Source: Streptomyces sp. TBY4
GTDB lineage: Bacteria; Actinomycetota; Actinomycetes; Streptomycetales; Streptomycetaceae
Assembly: GCF_024213195.1 (NCBI RefSeq)
Contig: NZ_JANAVF010000003.1
Coordinates: 23,420-87,419 of the forward strand
Reading direction: 5' to 3'
DNA: 64,000 bases
In this document: in pieces, positions 6,977 to 15,375 of the stretch
Layout of the letters: each line of letters begins with the position of its first letter
How positions within the stretch are numbered: position 1 is the stretch's first letter
Program-made: the position numbers and the translations under genes
The notes under the pieces: model-generated
Database searches by the model: none
What the model was told of the DNA's origin: nothing
The model's input: the letters and a program-made list of their open reading frames with translations, nothing else

Positions 6977-9900
6977 ATGTCTACTTCCTTCGCCGCCCTG
7001 CAGACGCTTCTCGGTGAGATCTCCCTCCGTGACGCGCACCGCCTCGGCCGCCGCCTCGAAGGCGCCCGCCGCATCCGCAAGCCCGAGGCCAAGCAGGCCG
7101 TACTCGACGAGATCCGGGCGGAGGCCGAAAAGGCCGCCGCCCGGCTGGCCGGGCGCGCCTCGCGGATGCCCGAGGTCACGTATCCCGAGAACCTGCCCGT
7201 CAGCCAGAAGAAGGACGAGATCGCCGAGGCGATACGCGACCACCAGGTCGTGATCGTCGCGGGCGAGACCGGCTCCGGCAAGACCACGCAGATCCCCAAG
7301 ATCTGCATGGAGCTGGGGCGCGGGGTCCGGGGCATGATCGGGCACACCCAGCCCCGCCGGATCGCGGCCCGCACGGTCGCGGAGCGCATCGCGGAGGAGC
7401 TGAAGTCCGAGATCGGCCAGACCGTCGGCTGGAAGGTCCGGTTCACCGACCAGGTGGACCAGGACGCGACCTTCGTGAAGCTGATGACGGACGGCATCCT
7501 GCTCGCCGAGATCCAGACGGACCGCGAGCTGCGCGCGTACGACACGATCATCATCGACGAGGCCCACGAGCGGTCGCTGAACATCGACTTCCTGCTCGGC
7601 TACCTCGCCACGCTGCTGCCCAAGCGCCCCGACCTCAAGGTGATCATCACCTCGGCGACCATCGACCCGGAGCGCTTCTCCCGGCACTTCGGCGAGGCCC
7701 CGATCGTCGAGGTCAGCGGCCGGACCTATCCGGTGGAGGTCCGCTACCGCCCGCTCCTCGAAGAGGACTCCGAGGACAGCGACCGGGACCAGATCACCGC
7801 GATCTGCGAGGCCGTCGACGAGCTCCAGTCCGAGGGCCCGGGCGACATCCTCGTCTTCCTCTCCGGCGAGCGCGAGATCCGCGACACCGCGGACGCGCTG
7901 GAGAAGCGCAAGCTCCGCCTGACCGAGGTCCTCCCCCTCTACGCGCGCCTCTCGCACGCCGAGCAGCACCGGGTGTTCCAGCAGCACACCGGCCGCCGGA
8001 TCGTCCTCGCGACGAACGTCGCCGAGACCTCGCTGACCGTTCCGGGCATCAAGTACGTGATCGACCCGGGCACCGCCCGCATCTCCCGCTACAGCCACCG
8101 CACCAAGGTCCAGCGGCTGCCCATCGAGCGGATCTCGCAGGCCAGCGCCAACCAGCGCAAGGGCCGCTGCGGCCGTACCTCGGACGGCATCTGCATCCGG
8201 CTGTACTCGGAGGACGACTTCCTGACCCGTCCGGAGTTCACGGACGCGGAGATCCTGCGCACCAACCTCGCTTCCGTCATCCTCCAGATGACCGCGGCCG
8301 GCCTCGGCGAGATCGAGAAGTTCCCCTTCATCGACCCGCCGGACCACCGCAACATCCGCGACGGCGTGCAGCTCCTCCAGGAGCTGGGCGCGCTCGACCC
8401 GGCGGAGAAGGACCACAAGAAGCGGCTCACCCCGATGGGCCGCCAGCTCTCCCAGCTCCCGGTGGACCCGCGCCTCGCCCGCATGGTGGTGGAGGCGGAC
8501 AAGAACAACTGCGTCCGCGAGGTCATGGTCATCGCGGCGGCCCTGTCCATCCAGGACCCGCGCGAGCGGCCCTCGGACAAGCAGACGCAGGCCGACCAGA
8601 ACCACGCCCGGTTCAAGGACGAGACGAGCGACTTCCTCTCGTTCCTGAACATGTGGCGCTACGTCCGCGAGCAGCAGAAGGAACGCGGCTCCTCCTCCTT
8701 CCGCCGCATGTGCAAGCAGGAGTACCTGAACTTCCTGCGGATCCGCGAATGGCAGGACATCTATTCGCAGCTGCGTACGGTCGCCAAGTCCATGGGGATC
8801 CACGTCAACGAGGCCGACGCCCCCGAGACGAGCGTGCACATCTCGCTGCTGGCCGGCCTGCTGTCGCACATCGGGCTGAAGGACACCGACAAGAACGAGT
8901 ACCTGGGGGCCCGGTCCGCCAAGTTCGCGATCTTCCCCGGCTCCTCGCTGTTCAAGAAGCAGCCCAAGTTCCTGATGTCGGCGGAGCTGGTGGAGACCTC
9001 GCGGCTGTGGGCCCGGGTGAACGCCAAGGTCGAGCCGGAGTGGGTGGAGCCGCTCGCCCAGCACCTGATCAAGCGCACGTACAGCGAGCCGCACTGGGAG
9101 AAGGACCAGGCGGCCGTGATGGCGTACGAGAAGGTCACGCTGTACGGCGTGCCGATCGTCGCCCAGCGGAAGATCAACTACGGCCGGATCGACCCCGAGG
9201 TCTCGCGCGACCTGTTCATTCGCAACGCCCTGGTCGAGGGCGACTGGCGGACCCACCACAAGTTCTACGCGGACAACCGCAAGCTCCTCACCGAGGTGGA
9301 GGAGCTGGAGAACCGGGCCCGGCGCCGCGACATCGTGGTCGACGACGAGACGCTCTTCGACTTCTACGACCAGCGGATCCCCGAACACGTGGTCTCCGGG
9401 GCGCACTTCGACTCCTGGTGGAAGCACAAGAAGCGCGACGAGCCCGAGCTGCTCGACTTCGAGCGCGAGATGCTCCTGACGGAGAAGGCGGCCGGGGTCA
9501 CCAAGGCCGACTATCCGGACTCCTGGACCCAGGGCCGGCTGAAGTTCCGGGTGACCTACCAGTTCGAGCCGGGCGCGGACGCGGACGGCGTGACCGTCCA
9601 CATCCCGCTCCAGGTGCTGAACCAGGTCACGGACGAGGGCTTCGACTGGCAGATCCCGGGTCTGCGCGAGGAGGTGGTCACGGAGCTGATCCGGTCCCTC
9701 CCGAAGCCGATCCGCCGGCACTACGTGCCCGCGCCGAACTTCGCGACCCGCTTCCTGGCCACCTCGCACCCGCTGCAGGAGCCCCTGCACGTGACGCTGG
9801 CCCGGGAGCTCCAGCGGATGGTCGGGGTCCCGGTCAGCGCCGAGGACTTCGACCTGACCCGCATCCCCGACCACCTGAAGATCACCTTCCGGATCGTCGA

Positions 9901-10912
9901 CGAACGCCGCAAGAACCTCGCCGAGGCCAAGGACCTGGAGGCGCTGCGGCTCCAGCTCAAGCCCAGGGCCCGCCAGGCCCTCTCCCGGGCCGCCGCGGCC
10001 AGCGCCGAGCGCGAGGGCGGGGAGTCGGTGGAGAAGACCGGGCTCACCGACTGGACGATCGGCACGCTGGCCAAGGTCTTCGAGACCCGCCGGGCCGGCC
10101 AGCCGGTGAAGGCGTACCCGGCGCTCGTGGACGAGGGCACGAGCGTCTCCGTACGGCTCTTCGACACGGAGGCCGAGCAGCAGCAGGCGATGCGGCTCGG
10201 CACCCGGCGGCTCATCCTGCTCAACATCACGGTGAACCCGGCGAAGTTCGCCTCGGACCACCTGAGCAACCAGCAGAAGCTGGCGCTGTCGCGCAATCCG
10301 CACGGCTCCATCCAGGCGCTGTTCGACGACTGCGCCACCGCCGCGGCCGACCAGCTGATCGAGCGGCACGGCGGCCCGGCCTGGGACGAGGCCGGCTTCC
10401 GCAAGCTCTACGAGGCCGTGCGGACCGACCTGGTGGACACGACCGTACGGGCGATCACGCAGGTGCAGCAGGTGCTGGCCGCCTGGCAGGCCTGCGAGCG
10501 CCGCCTGAAGACCACGGCCAGCCTCGCCCTGGTGGCCAACGTCCAGGACGCCAGGACCCAGCTCGCGGCGCTCATGCCGGCCGGGTTCGTCACGCTGACG
10601 GGCCTGCGCCGACTGCCGGACCTGATGCGCTACCTGGTGGCCGTGGACCGGCGGCTCCAGCAGATGCCCACGGGCGTCCAGCGCGACACCACGCGCATGG
10701 AGAAGGTCCACGAGATGCGGGACGAGTACCTGTGGCTGCTGGAGCAGCTGCCGAAGGGCAGGCCGGTCCCGGCGGAGGTCACCGAGATCCGCTGGATGAT
10801 CGAGGAACTGCGGGTCAGCTACTTCGCGCACGCCCTCGGAACGGCCTATCCGATCTCCGACAAGCGCATCGTGAAGGCGGTGGACGCGGCGGCCCCGGGA
10901 CCTGCTCGGTGA
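6977..10912 (+). CDS. hrpA: HrpA-type DEAH-box ATP-dependent RNA helicase
   Basis: A 1311-aa cytoplasmic DEAH-box helicase, the usual full length of bacterial HrpA, which resolves stalled or collided ribosomes and mRNA structures in other bacteria. Walker A GETGSGKTT is at 96-104 and DEAH at 194-197, followed by SAT, the C-terminal helicase domain with the QRKGRCGR motif, the HA2/OB region, and the long C-terminal DUF3418 extension that distinguishes HrpA from HrpB. The ATG at 6977 is the only good start. The long open frame on the opposite strand is an artefact of GC-rich codon bias. The gene appears monocistronic and ends 69 nt before tRNA-Asp. Confidence 0.95.
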   Translation: MSTSFAALQTLLGEISLRDAHRLGRRLEGARRIRKPEAKQAVLDEIRAEAEKAAARLAGRASRMPEVTYPENLPVSQKKDEIAEAIRDHQVVIVAGETGSGKTTQIPKICMELGRGVRGMIGHTQPRRIAARTVAERIAEELKSEIGQTVGWKVRFTDQVDQDATFVKLMTDGILLAEIQTDRELRAYDTIIIDEAHERSLNIDFLLGYLATLLPKRPDLKVIITSATIDPERFSRHFGEAPIVEVSGRTYPVEVRYRPLLEEDSEDSDRDQITAICEAVDELQSEGPGDILVFLSGEREIRDTADALEKRKLRLTEVLPLYARLSHAEQHRVFQQHTGRRIVLATNVAETSLTVPGIKYVIDPGTARISRYSHRTKVQRLPIERISQASANQRKGRCGRTSDGICIRLYSEDDFLTRPEFTDAEILRTNLASVILQMTAAGLGEIEKFPFIDPPDHRNIRDGVQLLQELGALDPAEKDHKKRLTPMGRQLSQLPVDPRLARMVVEADKNNCVREVMVIAAALSIQDPRERPSDKQTQADQNHARFKDETSDFLSFLNMWRYVREQQKERGSSSFRRMCKQEYLNFLRIREWQDIYSQLRTVAKSMGIHVNEADAPETSVHISLLAGLLSHIGLKDTDKNEYLGARSAKFAIFPGSSLFKKQPKFLMSAELVETSRLWARVNAKVEPEWVEPLAQHLIKRTYSEPHWEKDQAAVMAYEKVTLYGVPIVAQRKINYGRIDPEVSRDLFIRNALVEGDWRTHHKFYADNRKLLTEVEELENRARRRDIVVDDETLFDFYDQRIPEHVVSGAHFDSWWKHKKRDEPELLDFEREMLLTEKAAGVTKADYPDSWTQGRLKFRVTYQFEPGADADGVTVHIPLQVLNQVTDEGFDWQIPGLREEVVTELIRSLPKPIRRHYVPAPNFATRFLATSHPLQEPLHVTLARELQRMVGVPVSAEDFDLTRIPDHLKITFRIVDERRKNLAEAKDLEALRLQLKPRARQALSRAAAASAEREGGESVEKTGLTDWTIGTLAKVFETRRAGQPVKAYPALVDEGTSVSVRLFDTEAEQQQAMRLGTRRLILLNITVNPAKFASDHLSNQQKLALSRNPHGSIQALFDDCATAAADQLIERHGGPAWDEAGFRKLYEAVRTDLVDTTVRAITQVQQVLAAWQACERRLKTTASLALVANVQDARTQLAALMPAGFVTLTGLRRLPDLMRYLVAVDRRLQQMPTGVQRDTTRMEKVHEMRDEYLWLLEQLPKGRPVPAEVTEIRWMIEELRVSYFAHALGTAYPISDKRIVKAVDAAAPGPAR

Positions 10913-10918
10913 TCGGGT

Positions 10919-10948
10919 TCGACTGCACCCCCTGAGCTGCGGTACAGT
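10919..10948 (+). promoter_or_regulatory. Promoter of the second tRNA-Asp gene
   Basis: TCGACT (10919-10924) and TACAGT (10943-10948) are spaced by 18 nt, just past the hrpA stop. Transcription would begin about 28 nt upstream of the tRNA, so the tRNA need not depend on hrpA read-through. Confidence 0.45.
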
Positions 10949-10981
10949 CTGATTCGCAGCCGCCCAGCGGCCGCAAATCAA

Positions 10982-11055
10982 GGACCTGTGGAGCAGTTGG
11001 TTAGCTCGCCACCCTGTCAAGGTGGAGGTCGCGGGTTCAAGTCCCGTCAGGTTCG
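10982..11055 (+). tRNA. tRNA-Asp (anticodon GUC), second copy
   Basis: A 74-nt gene identical in every base to the tRNA-Asp at 4412-4485, including the preceding AA. Anticodon loop CTGTCAA. It has its own promoter and terminator. No integrase or attachment-site duplication is nearby, so the repetition is simple gene dosage. Confidence 0.96.
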
Positions 11056-11061
11056 CAAGAT

Positions 11062-11099
11062 CGTCAGGGCCCGCATCCTCAGGGATGCGGGCCCTGACG
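11062..11099 (+). terminator. Terminator of the second tRNA-Asp gene
   Basis: A perfect 17-bp stem, 11062-11078 against 11083-11099 (CGTCAGGGCCCG... and complement), with a TCAG loop, begins 6 nt after the tRNA. Confidence 0.85.
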
Positions 11100-11543
11100 C
11101 GTTTCCGGTCTCCGACGCCGAGGACTCGGTGCGGAGTGCCGACACCCCCGAGCGCCCCGCACGCCCCGAACACCCCACCAGCCCGCCCCACGGCCCCGAT
11201 TGGGCCTCCTGTGCCCCTGTGATCCCATTCGGCCCTCTACGGGCGCCCTGGGGGCCTCCAGAAGGCCTCCGAGTGGCTCCCGGGGCCCTCCCGGGATCTC
11301 CGCCACTGACGGCCGGCCCGCCGCCCGGGAAATCGCCCGTCCGGATGATGCGCTCTGCGCGGGACGTCCCTTTACGGGCGCATTGGCGGATGCACAAGAG
11401 TGATCATCTGTGACGGGAGTCACCCCATGTGTTTTTGAGACGCACGCTTTTATCGCGCCCATACGCCTGCTCGATTTAATATGTGCAATTGCACCTACCT
11501 TCGCCGGCCCCGCACATCAGCGCGATAACCCCCTGACCTGGGC
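11100..11543. other. Gene-free interval between tRNA-Asp and bldC
   Basis: I find no convincing gene in these 444 bp. Notable items are an inverted repeat GTGAC-GGGA-GTCAC at 11410-11423, an AT-rich patch near 11471-11490, and a perfect 12-bp palindrome GTGCAATTGCAC at 11483-11494. They could be protein-binding sites or part of a small RNA; no function is shown. Confidence 0.5.
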
Positions 11544-11586
11544 ATAAAAAAAGATCGCGCTGGACCCGGCGGAGTCCAGCGCGATC
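11544..11586 (-). terminator. Rho-independent terminator of bldC
   Basis: On the minus strand a perfect 13-bp stem (11586-11574 with 11565-11553, GATCGCGCTGGAC and complement) with an 8-nt loop is followed by seven U residues (11552-11546). A hairpin with a true U-tract is rare in Streptomyces and makes this one of the clearest terminators here. It leaves a 3' untranslated region of about 110 nt after the bldC stop. Confidence 0.92.
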
Positions 11587-11694
11587 GAACGACTGATGAA
11601 CCTGTTGGGGCAGGTCCGGTCGTTTGAAGCTCTGTGGGGCTCATCGGATTGGGGGACCCGATAAAGACCCGGCAATAAGTGGTGCTGCGGAACC

Positions 11695-11901
11695 TCAGGC
11701 CTCGCTGCGCTGCTGCGGAATTCCCGCAAGCAGTGCGCGGACCTCAGCCTCGCGGTAGCGGCGGTGTCCACCCAGGGTGCGGATGGACGTGAGCTTGCCA
11801 GCCTTGGCCCAACGGGTGACCGTCTTCGGGTCCACGCGGAACATCGTGGCAACCTCAGCCGGGGTCAGCAGCGGCTCGGCATCAGGGGTGCGAGCGGTCA
11901 T
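11695..11901 (-). CDS. bldC: BldC, MerR-like developmental transcription factor
   Basis: A 68-aa DNA-binding protein made of a single winged-helix domain related to MerR, LLTPAEVATMFRVDPKTVTR followed by a wing containing GGHRRY. Length and sequence match Streptomyces BldC, which binds head-to-tail on direct repeats and holds back the switch from vegetative growth to sporulation. ATG at 11901 is preceded by GAGGAGG (11908-11914) at 6 nt, an excellent ribosome site; longer readings upstream are not supported. The gene is monocistronic with a strong terminator. An 8-bp hairpin lies 3 nt beyond the ribosome site in the leader and may affect translation. Confidence 0.96.
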   Translation of the reverse strand: MTARTPDAEPLLTPAEVATMFRVDPKTVTRWAKAGKLTSIRTLGGHRRYREAEVRALLAGIPQQRSEA

Positions 11902-11917
11902 GAGCGGCCTCCTCGGG

Positions 11918-11939
11918 AGAACCGAACCATCTCGGTTCT
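11918..11939 (-). promoter_or_regulatory. Hairpin in the bldC leader next to the ribosome site
   Basis: AGAACCGA at 11918-11925 pairs perfectly with TCGGTTCT at 11932-11939 around a 6-nt loop. It ends 3 nt upstream of the GAGGAGG ribosome-binding sequence of bldC, a position where folding could modulate initiation. Confidence 0.5.
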
Positions 11940-12489
11940 TTCCTCTAAATTCTGCACCTTGGCCCACGTTGCCCGAAATGGACATACGCGGGCCGAGTCG
12001 GTTATAGGACGAACGGCTTGTCCTCGGCACTACAACTACACCATCCGTCCAGCCTCGACGGCCAAACCGATGGAATTGCCCTCCGAGGTGTTCATCAGCG
12101 GCGGAAGCCGATGGACCGTCCCATAACGGACAGTCACCCCACTGTGACGATCAGTCACAGAGCGATCAGGAGTCGTCAGACCCCCCGTAGAGTGCAATAC
12201 CGAGCATTCCGCCCTTAGTTGGACGGAAGGAACCCTCCCCGGACTCCTTGTCCTATTTTGGCACGAGGGTAGGGGAAGGGCGCAAGGGTGTAGAAAGTGC
12301 GGTCCGTCACGCTTGGGCCAATGGCCCGTATCGGGACGAAGGTCCCGGAACAAAGACCCAAAAGAGGGCATCACGGCCTTGAGCTGGCCGTTCTCTTCCG
12401 TGCTCGGCCGATCGACGGATGGACAACCGCGCCCCGAGTCGCTACTCGAGTCGCACAGGTCACCCGGATCGAAAACGGAACCGAACGGA
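11940..12489 (-). promoter_or_regulatory. Long upstream region of bldC, with inverted repeat at 12142-12160
   Basis: No gene is supported in these 550 bp between the hypothetical gene (stop at 12490) and the bldC leader, so they probably hold the bldC promoter and regulatory sites. A perfect 7-bp inverted repeat CTGTGAC-GATCA-GTCACAG lies at 12142-12160, with an extra CAGTCAC half-site at 12131-12137. A TATAAC sequence (minus strand, near 12008-12003) could be a -10 element about 100 nt before the start codon, but I do not find a good -35. A small hairpin at 12331-12348 may terminate the upstream hypothetical gene. Confidence 0.45.
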
Positions 12490-13344
12490 TCAATTGGCGA
12501 AGAGTCTCTCCCGGACCGCCCGCCACCGCTCCGCCAGGGCCCCGTACGTCCGCGCCGCCGCCTCCCGGTCCCCGGTCCGCAGGGCGGCGAGCCCCGCCGC
12601 CAGGTCCGCGGCCGAGTGGTCGGCGTCGAGCCGGTCCGCCGGCAGGGCGTGCGGCAGCCCGCCGTAGTCCAGCTCCACCATCGAGCGGGGGTGGAACTCC
12701 TCCAGCCAGCTCCCGACCTCCACCAGCCCCTCGGCGAGCATCTCGTACCCCTCCGCCGCCCGCAGGGTCCGCAGCCCGCGCGCGAGCCGGCGGCGGGCCT
12801 GCACCATCGGCGTCCGGTAGCGCAGCCCCTCGCCCGGGACGTACTCCCGCTCCTCGTCGGAGACCAGCACGAACCAGCGCAGGGGCACCTGCCAGACCGC
12901 CGTGCGGATCCACGGCCGCGCATCCGGATTGCGCCCGCGCCAGGCCTCGTACTCCTCGGCCGCGCGGCGGCGGGCGGCCGCGGGCAGGGCGGCGTCCAGC
13001 ACCGGGAGCGGGAACTCGGCCGCCAGCTCCTCCAGCGCGAGCCAGCCGCGCAGCCGCGTACGCCAGGGGCAGACCAGCAGGACCCCCTCGACCTCGGCGG
13101 TGAAGGCGTCCGCGCTCTCGTGCGCCGGGACGCCCACCACGGGCACCCGCACCAAATCCACCAGCGAGCGGCGCAGTTCGTCCTGGGCCGTCGGGGTGGC
13201 CCCGCGCCGGGCGTAGTCGGCCCAGTGGGTGCGCTCGGGCTCCGGGAAGGCCGCCAGCGGCTCGTAGACGCGCAGGTAGGAGGCGTACGGGACGACGGGG
13301 GCCGAGCGTGCGGACGGCAGCCGGGGATCGGGGGATTCACTCAC
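12490..13344 (-). CDS. Conserved Streptomyces protein of unknown function
   Basis: A 284-aa soluble, acidic, Ala/Arg/Glu-rich protein with no signal peptide, no membrane segment and no catalytic motif I recognise. Tryptophan-rich patches ([20 protein letters not shown]) suggest a folded globular domain. The GTG at 13344 gives the N-terminus MSESPDP; upstream of it no better start is seen. It lies between bldC and the divergently transcribed vdh, a position conserved in streptomycetes as far as I recall. It may be co-transcribed with bldC, although 588 bp separate them and a small hairpin follows its stop. Confidence 0.6.
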   Translation of the reverse strand: MSESPDPRLPSARSAPVVPYASYLRVYEPLAAFPEPERTHWADYARRGATPTAQDELRRSLVDLVRVPVVGVPAHESADAFTAEVEGVLLVCPWRTRLRGWLALEELAAEFPLPVLDAALPAAARRRAAEEYEAWRGRNPDARPWIRTAVWQVPLRWFVLVSDEEREYVPGEGLRYRTPMVQARRRLARGLRTLRAAEGYEMLAEGLVEVGSWLEEFHPRSMVELDYGGLPHALPADRLDADHSAADLAAGLAALRTGDREAAARTYGALAERWRAVRERLFAN

Positions 13345-13552
13345 GCTCTCGTACTCCCCCACCCCGCCCGGCGCTACTCCGGCGAAGGCCCCGCACCCCG
13401 GCCGCGCGGCGGGCCGCGACCCCGGAACGTTCCGATCTCCGGACAGGGAGCACCACCGGGCCCCGGAGGTCTTACGCTGCTCCCAGCACGCCCTCCCCCA
13501 CCCGCAGGGTGGGCGTCTTTCCCGCCGCATCTCATCCATGGGAGTCACCACC

Positions 13553-14650
13553 GTGACCGAAATGACCGACGGCGTCCTGCACACCCTGTTCCGCAGCGAA
13601 CAGGGCGGCCACGAGCAAGTCGTGCTGTGCCAGGACCGAGCCTCCGGCCTGAAGGCCGTCATCGCGATCCACTCCACCGCCCTGGGCCCGGCCCTCGGTG
13701 GTACCCGGTTCCACGCGTACGCCTCCGACGAGGAGGCCGTCCTCGACGCGCTGAACCTCTCGCGCGGCATGTCGTACAAGAACGCGCTCGCCGGGCTCGA
13801 CCTCGGCGGCGGCAAGGCCGTGATCATCGGCGACCCGGACGTCCTGAAGTCCGAGGAACTGCTGCTGGCCTACGGCCGGTTCGTGGAGTCCCTCGGCGGC
13901 CGTTACGTGACCGCCTGCGACGTCGGCACCTACGTCGCCGACATGGACGTCGTGGCCCGCGAGACCCGCTGGGCGACCGGCCGCTCCCCCGAGAACGGCG
14001 GCGCCGGCGACTCCTCGGTCCTCACCGCCTACGGCGTCTTCCAGGGCATGCGCGCCAGCGCCCAGCACCTGTGGGGCGACCCGACGCTGCGCGGCCGCAA
14101 GGTCGGCGTCGCGGGCGTCGGCAAGGTCGGCCACCACCTGGTCGAGCACCTGCTCGAGGACGGCGCCGAGGTCGTGATCACCGACGTCCGCGCGGAGTCC
14201 GTGCAGAGGATCCTCGACAAGCACCCGGGCAAGGTGACCGCCGTCGCCGACACCGAGGCGCTGATCCGCGTGGAGGGCCTGGACATCTACGCCCCCTGCG
14301 CGCTCGGCGGGGCCCTGAACGACACCTCCGTGCCGGTCCTGACCGCGAAGGTGGTGTGCGGCGCGGCGAACAACCAGCTCGCGCACCCGGGTGTGGAGAA
14401 GGACCTCGCGGACCGCGGGATCCTCTACGCGCCGGACTACGTGGTCAACGCGGGCGGGGTCATCCAGGTCGCCGACGAGCTGCGCGGCTTCGACTTCGAC
14501 CGCTGCAAGGCGAAGGCCGCGAAGATCTTCGACACCACGCTGGAGATCTTCGCACGTGCGAAGGCGGACGGGATTCCGCCGGCCGCGGCCGCCGACCGCA
14601 TCGCCGAGCAGCGGATGGCGGACGCCCGCAGCGCGGCCCGCACCGTCTGA
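13553..14650 (+). CDS. vdh: Valine/branched-chain amino acid dehydrogenase
   Basis: A 365-aa NAD-dependent Glu/Leu/Phe/Val dehydrogenase that deaminates valine and other branched-chain amino acids to 2-oxo acids, feeding branched fatty-acid and polyketide precursor supply. The N-terminal substrate domain carries the family glycine-rich motif with the catalytic lysine (LDLGGGKAV) and the ATDVGT-like motif ACDVGTY; the C-terminal Rossmann domain has GVAGVGKVG. The sequence is very close to the known Streptomyces Vdh. The GTG at 13553 is chosen because GGGAG lies 8 nt before it; ATG at 13538 (5 codons longer) has no ribosome site. Single gene with a weak terminator. Confidence 0.94.
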   Translation: MTEMTDGVLHTLFRSEQGGHEQVVLCQDRASGLKAVIAIHSTALGPALGGTRFHAYASDEEAVLDALNLSRGMSYKNALAGLDLGGGKAVIIGDPDVLKSEELLLAYGRFVESLGGRYVTACDVGTYVADMDVVARETRWATGRSPENGGAGDSSVLTAYGVFQGMRASAQHLWGDPTLRGRKVGVAGVGKVGHHLVEHLLEDGAEVVITDVRAESVQRILDKHPGKVTAVADTEALIRVEGLDIYAPCALGGALNDTSVPVLTAKVVCGAANNQLAHPGVEKDLADRGILYAPDYVVNAGGVIQVADELRGFDFDRCKAKAAKIFDTTLEIFARAKADGIPPAAAADRIAEQRMADARSAARTV

Positions 14651-14657
14651 CCCTCAC

Positions 14658-14676
14658 GAGGCCCTTACGGGGCTTC
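14658..14676 (+). terminator. Small hairpin after vdh
   Basis: GAGGCCC (14658-14664) pairs with GGGCTTC (14670-14676), including one G-U pair, 7 nt after the vdh stop codon. Weak but correctly placed. Confidence 0.4.
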
Positions 14677-14948
14677 TGGGCGGCCCTCCGGGGCGCAGCG
14701 AGACGGAACTCACTGCGCTTCGGCGGGTCGCCCGTCAGGAAACGGCTAAAATCGCAGCTGACCAGCGAGGACGGGGCGCTTTGCTGGTACTGCACCGGGG
14801 CGCGTCATGCGGGCGGCGTACCGTATGGCCGCGGAAGCAGGTACCGTTAAACCCCTACGGACGGTCTCTCCACGGAGAGCCCGCTCCGAACCATGAACGC
14901 GTGTCAGACTCTGGGGCCGTCGAGCCCCGTCACCGAGGGGGTCGAGCC

Positions 14949-15212
14949 ATGGGGCGCGGCCGGGCAAAGGCCAAGCAGACGAAGGTCGCCCGCCAGCTGA
15001 AGTACAGCAGCGGCGGGACTGACTTGTCGCGTCTGGCCAATGAGCTGGGCGCATCGCACACGGAACCGCTGCCTGTCAGCGAGCCGGTCGTCGATGACGA
15101 GCTTGATGATGACGAGGACGACCCGTACGCCAAGTACGCGGAGCGCTACAACAGCGATGACGAGGACGAGGACGAAGAGTCCGGTCCGTCCGTCTACCGT
15201 CGCGGTGCTTGA
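14949..15212 (+). CDS. DUF3073 family protein
   Basis: An 87-aa actinobacterial protein. The basic N-terminus MGRGRAKAKQTKVARQLKYS and the following LSRLANELG are the family signature. The C-terminal half is strongly acidic, with runs of Asp and Glu and a YAKYAERYNSDDE segment. This charge split suggests nucleic-acid or ribosome association, but no function is established. ATG at 14949 has GAGGGGG about 8 nt upstream. It is monocistronic, preceded by about 300 nt without another gene and followed by a strong bidirectional hairpin shared with purM. Confidence 0.88.
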   Translation: MGRGRAKAKQTKVARQLKYSSGGTDLSRLANELGASHTEPLPVSEPVVDDELDDDEDDPYAKYAERYNSDDEDEDEESGPSVYRRGA

Positions 15213-15274
15213 CGCGCCAGTCGGCGTCGGTCTCGCGGTGCGCTGATCCTCAGCAGCGGCACACAGCTTCACAT

Positions 15275-15321
15275 GCACGGAAACCCGGTCCAGGGCATCG
15301 CCCCGGGCCGGGTTTCCGTGC
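15275..15321 (+). terminator. Terminator after the DUF3073 gene
   Basis: A 14-bp stem, GCACGGAAACCCGG at 15275-15288 with CCGGGTTTCCGTGC at 15308-15321, encloses a loop that can itself form a short GC hairpin. It lies 63 nt after the DUF3073 stop. Confidence 0.82.
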
Positions 15322-15340
15322 TGTTCGCGAAAGTTTGCGC

Positions 15341-15369
15341 GGGTGGGAGCAGGTGCCCTGCTCCCACCC
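15341..15369 (-). terminator. Terminator after purM
   Basis: A perfect 13-bp stem, GGGTGGGAGCAGG at 15341-15353 and its complement at 15357-15369, with a 3-nt loop, begins 7 nt beyond the purM stop on the minus strand. Confidence 0.85.
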
Positions 15370-15375
15370 GGCCGG

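Noticed and set aside
4412..11055. Two identical tRNA-Asp genes 6.6 kb apart as attL/attR of an integrated element.
   Set aside because: The DNA between them is core genome (ccdA, dsbA, hrpA) with no integrase or mobile genes; both are complete tRNA genes with separate terminators.
6419..11191. A very long open frame antisense to hrpA, about 1590 codons.
   Set aside because: It mirrors the hrpA coding sequence and reflects third-position GC bias; it has no recognisable domain and no ribosome site, whereas the sense frame is a full HrpA.
12142..12160. A Crp/cAMP-receptor site upstream of bldC.
   Set aside because: The TGTGA and TCACA halves are 7 bases apart, not 6, so the spacing does not fit Crp; I keep it only as an unassigned repeat.
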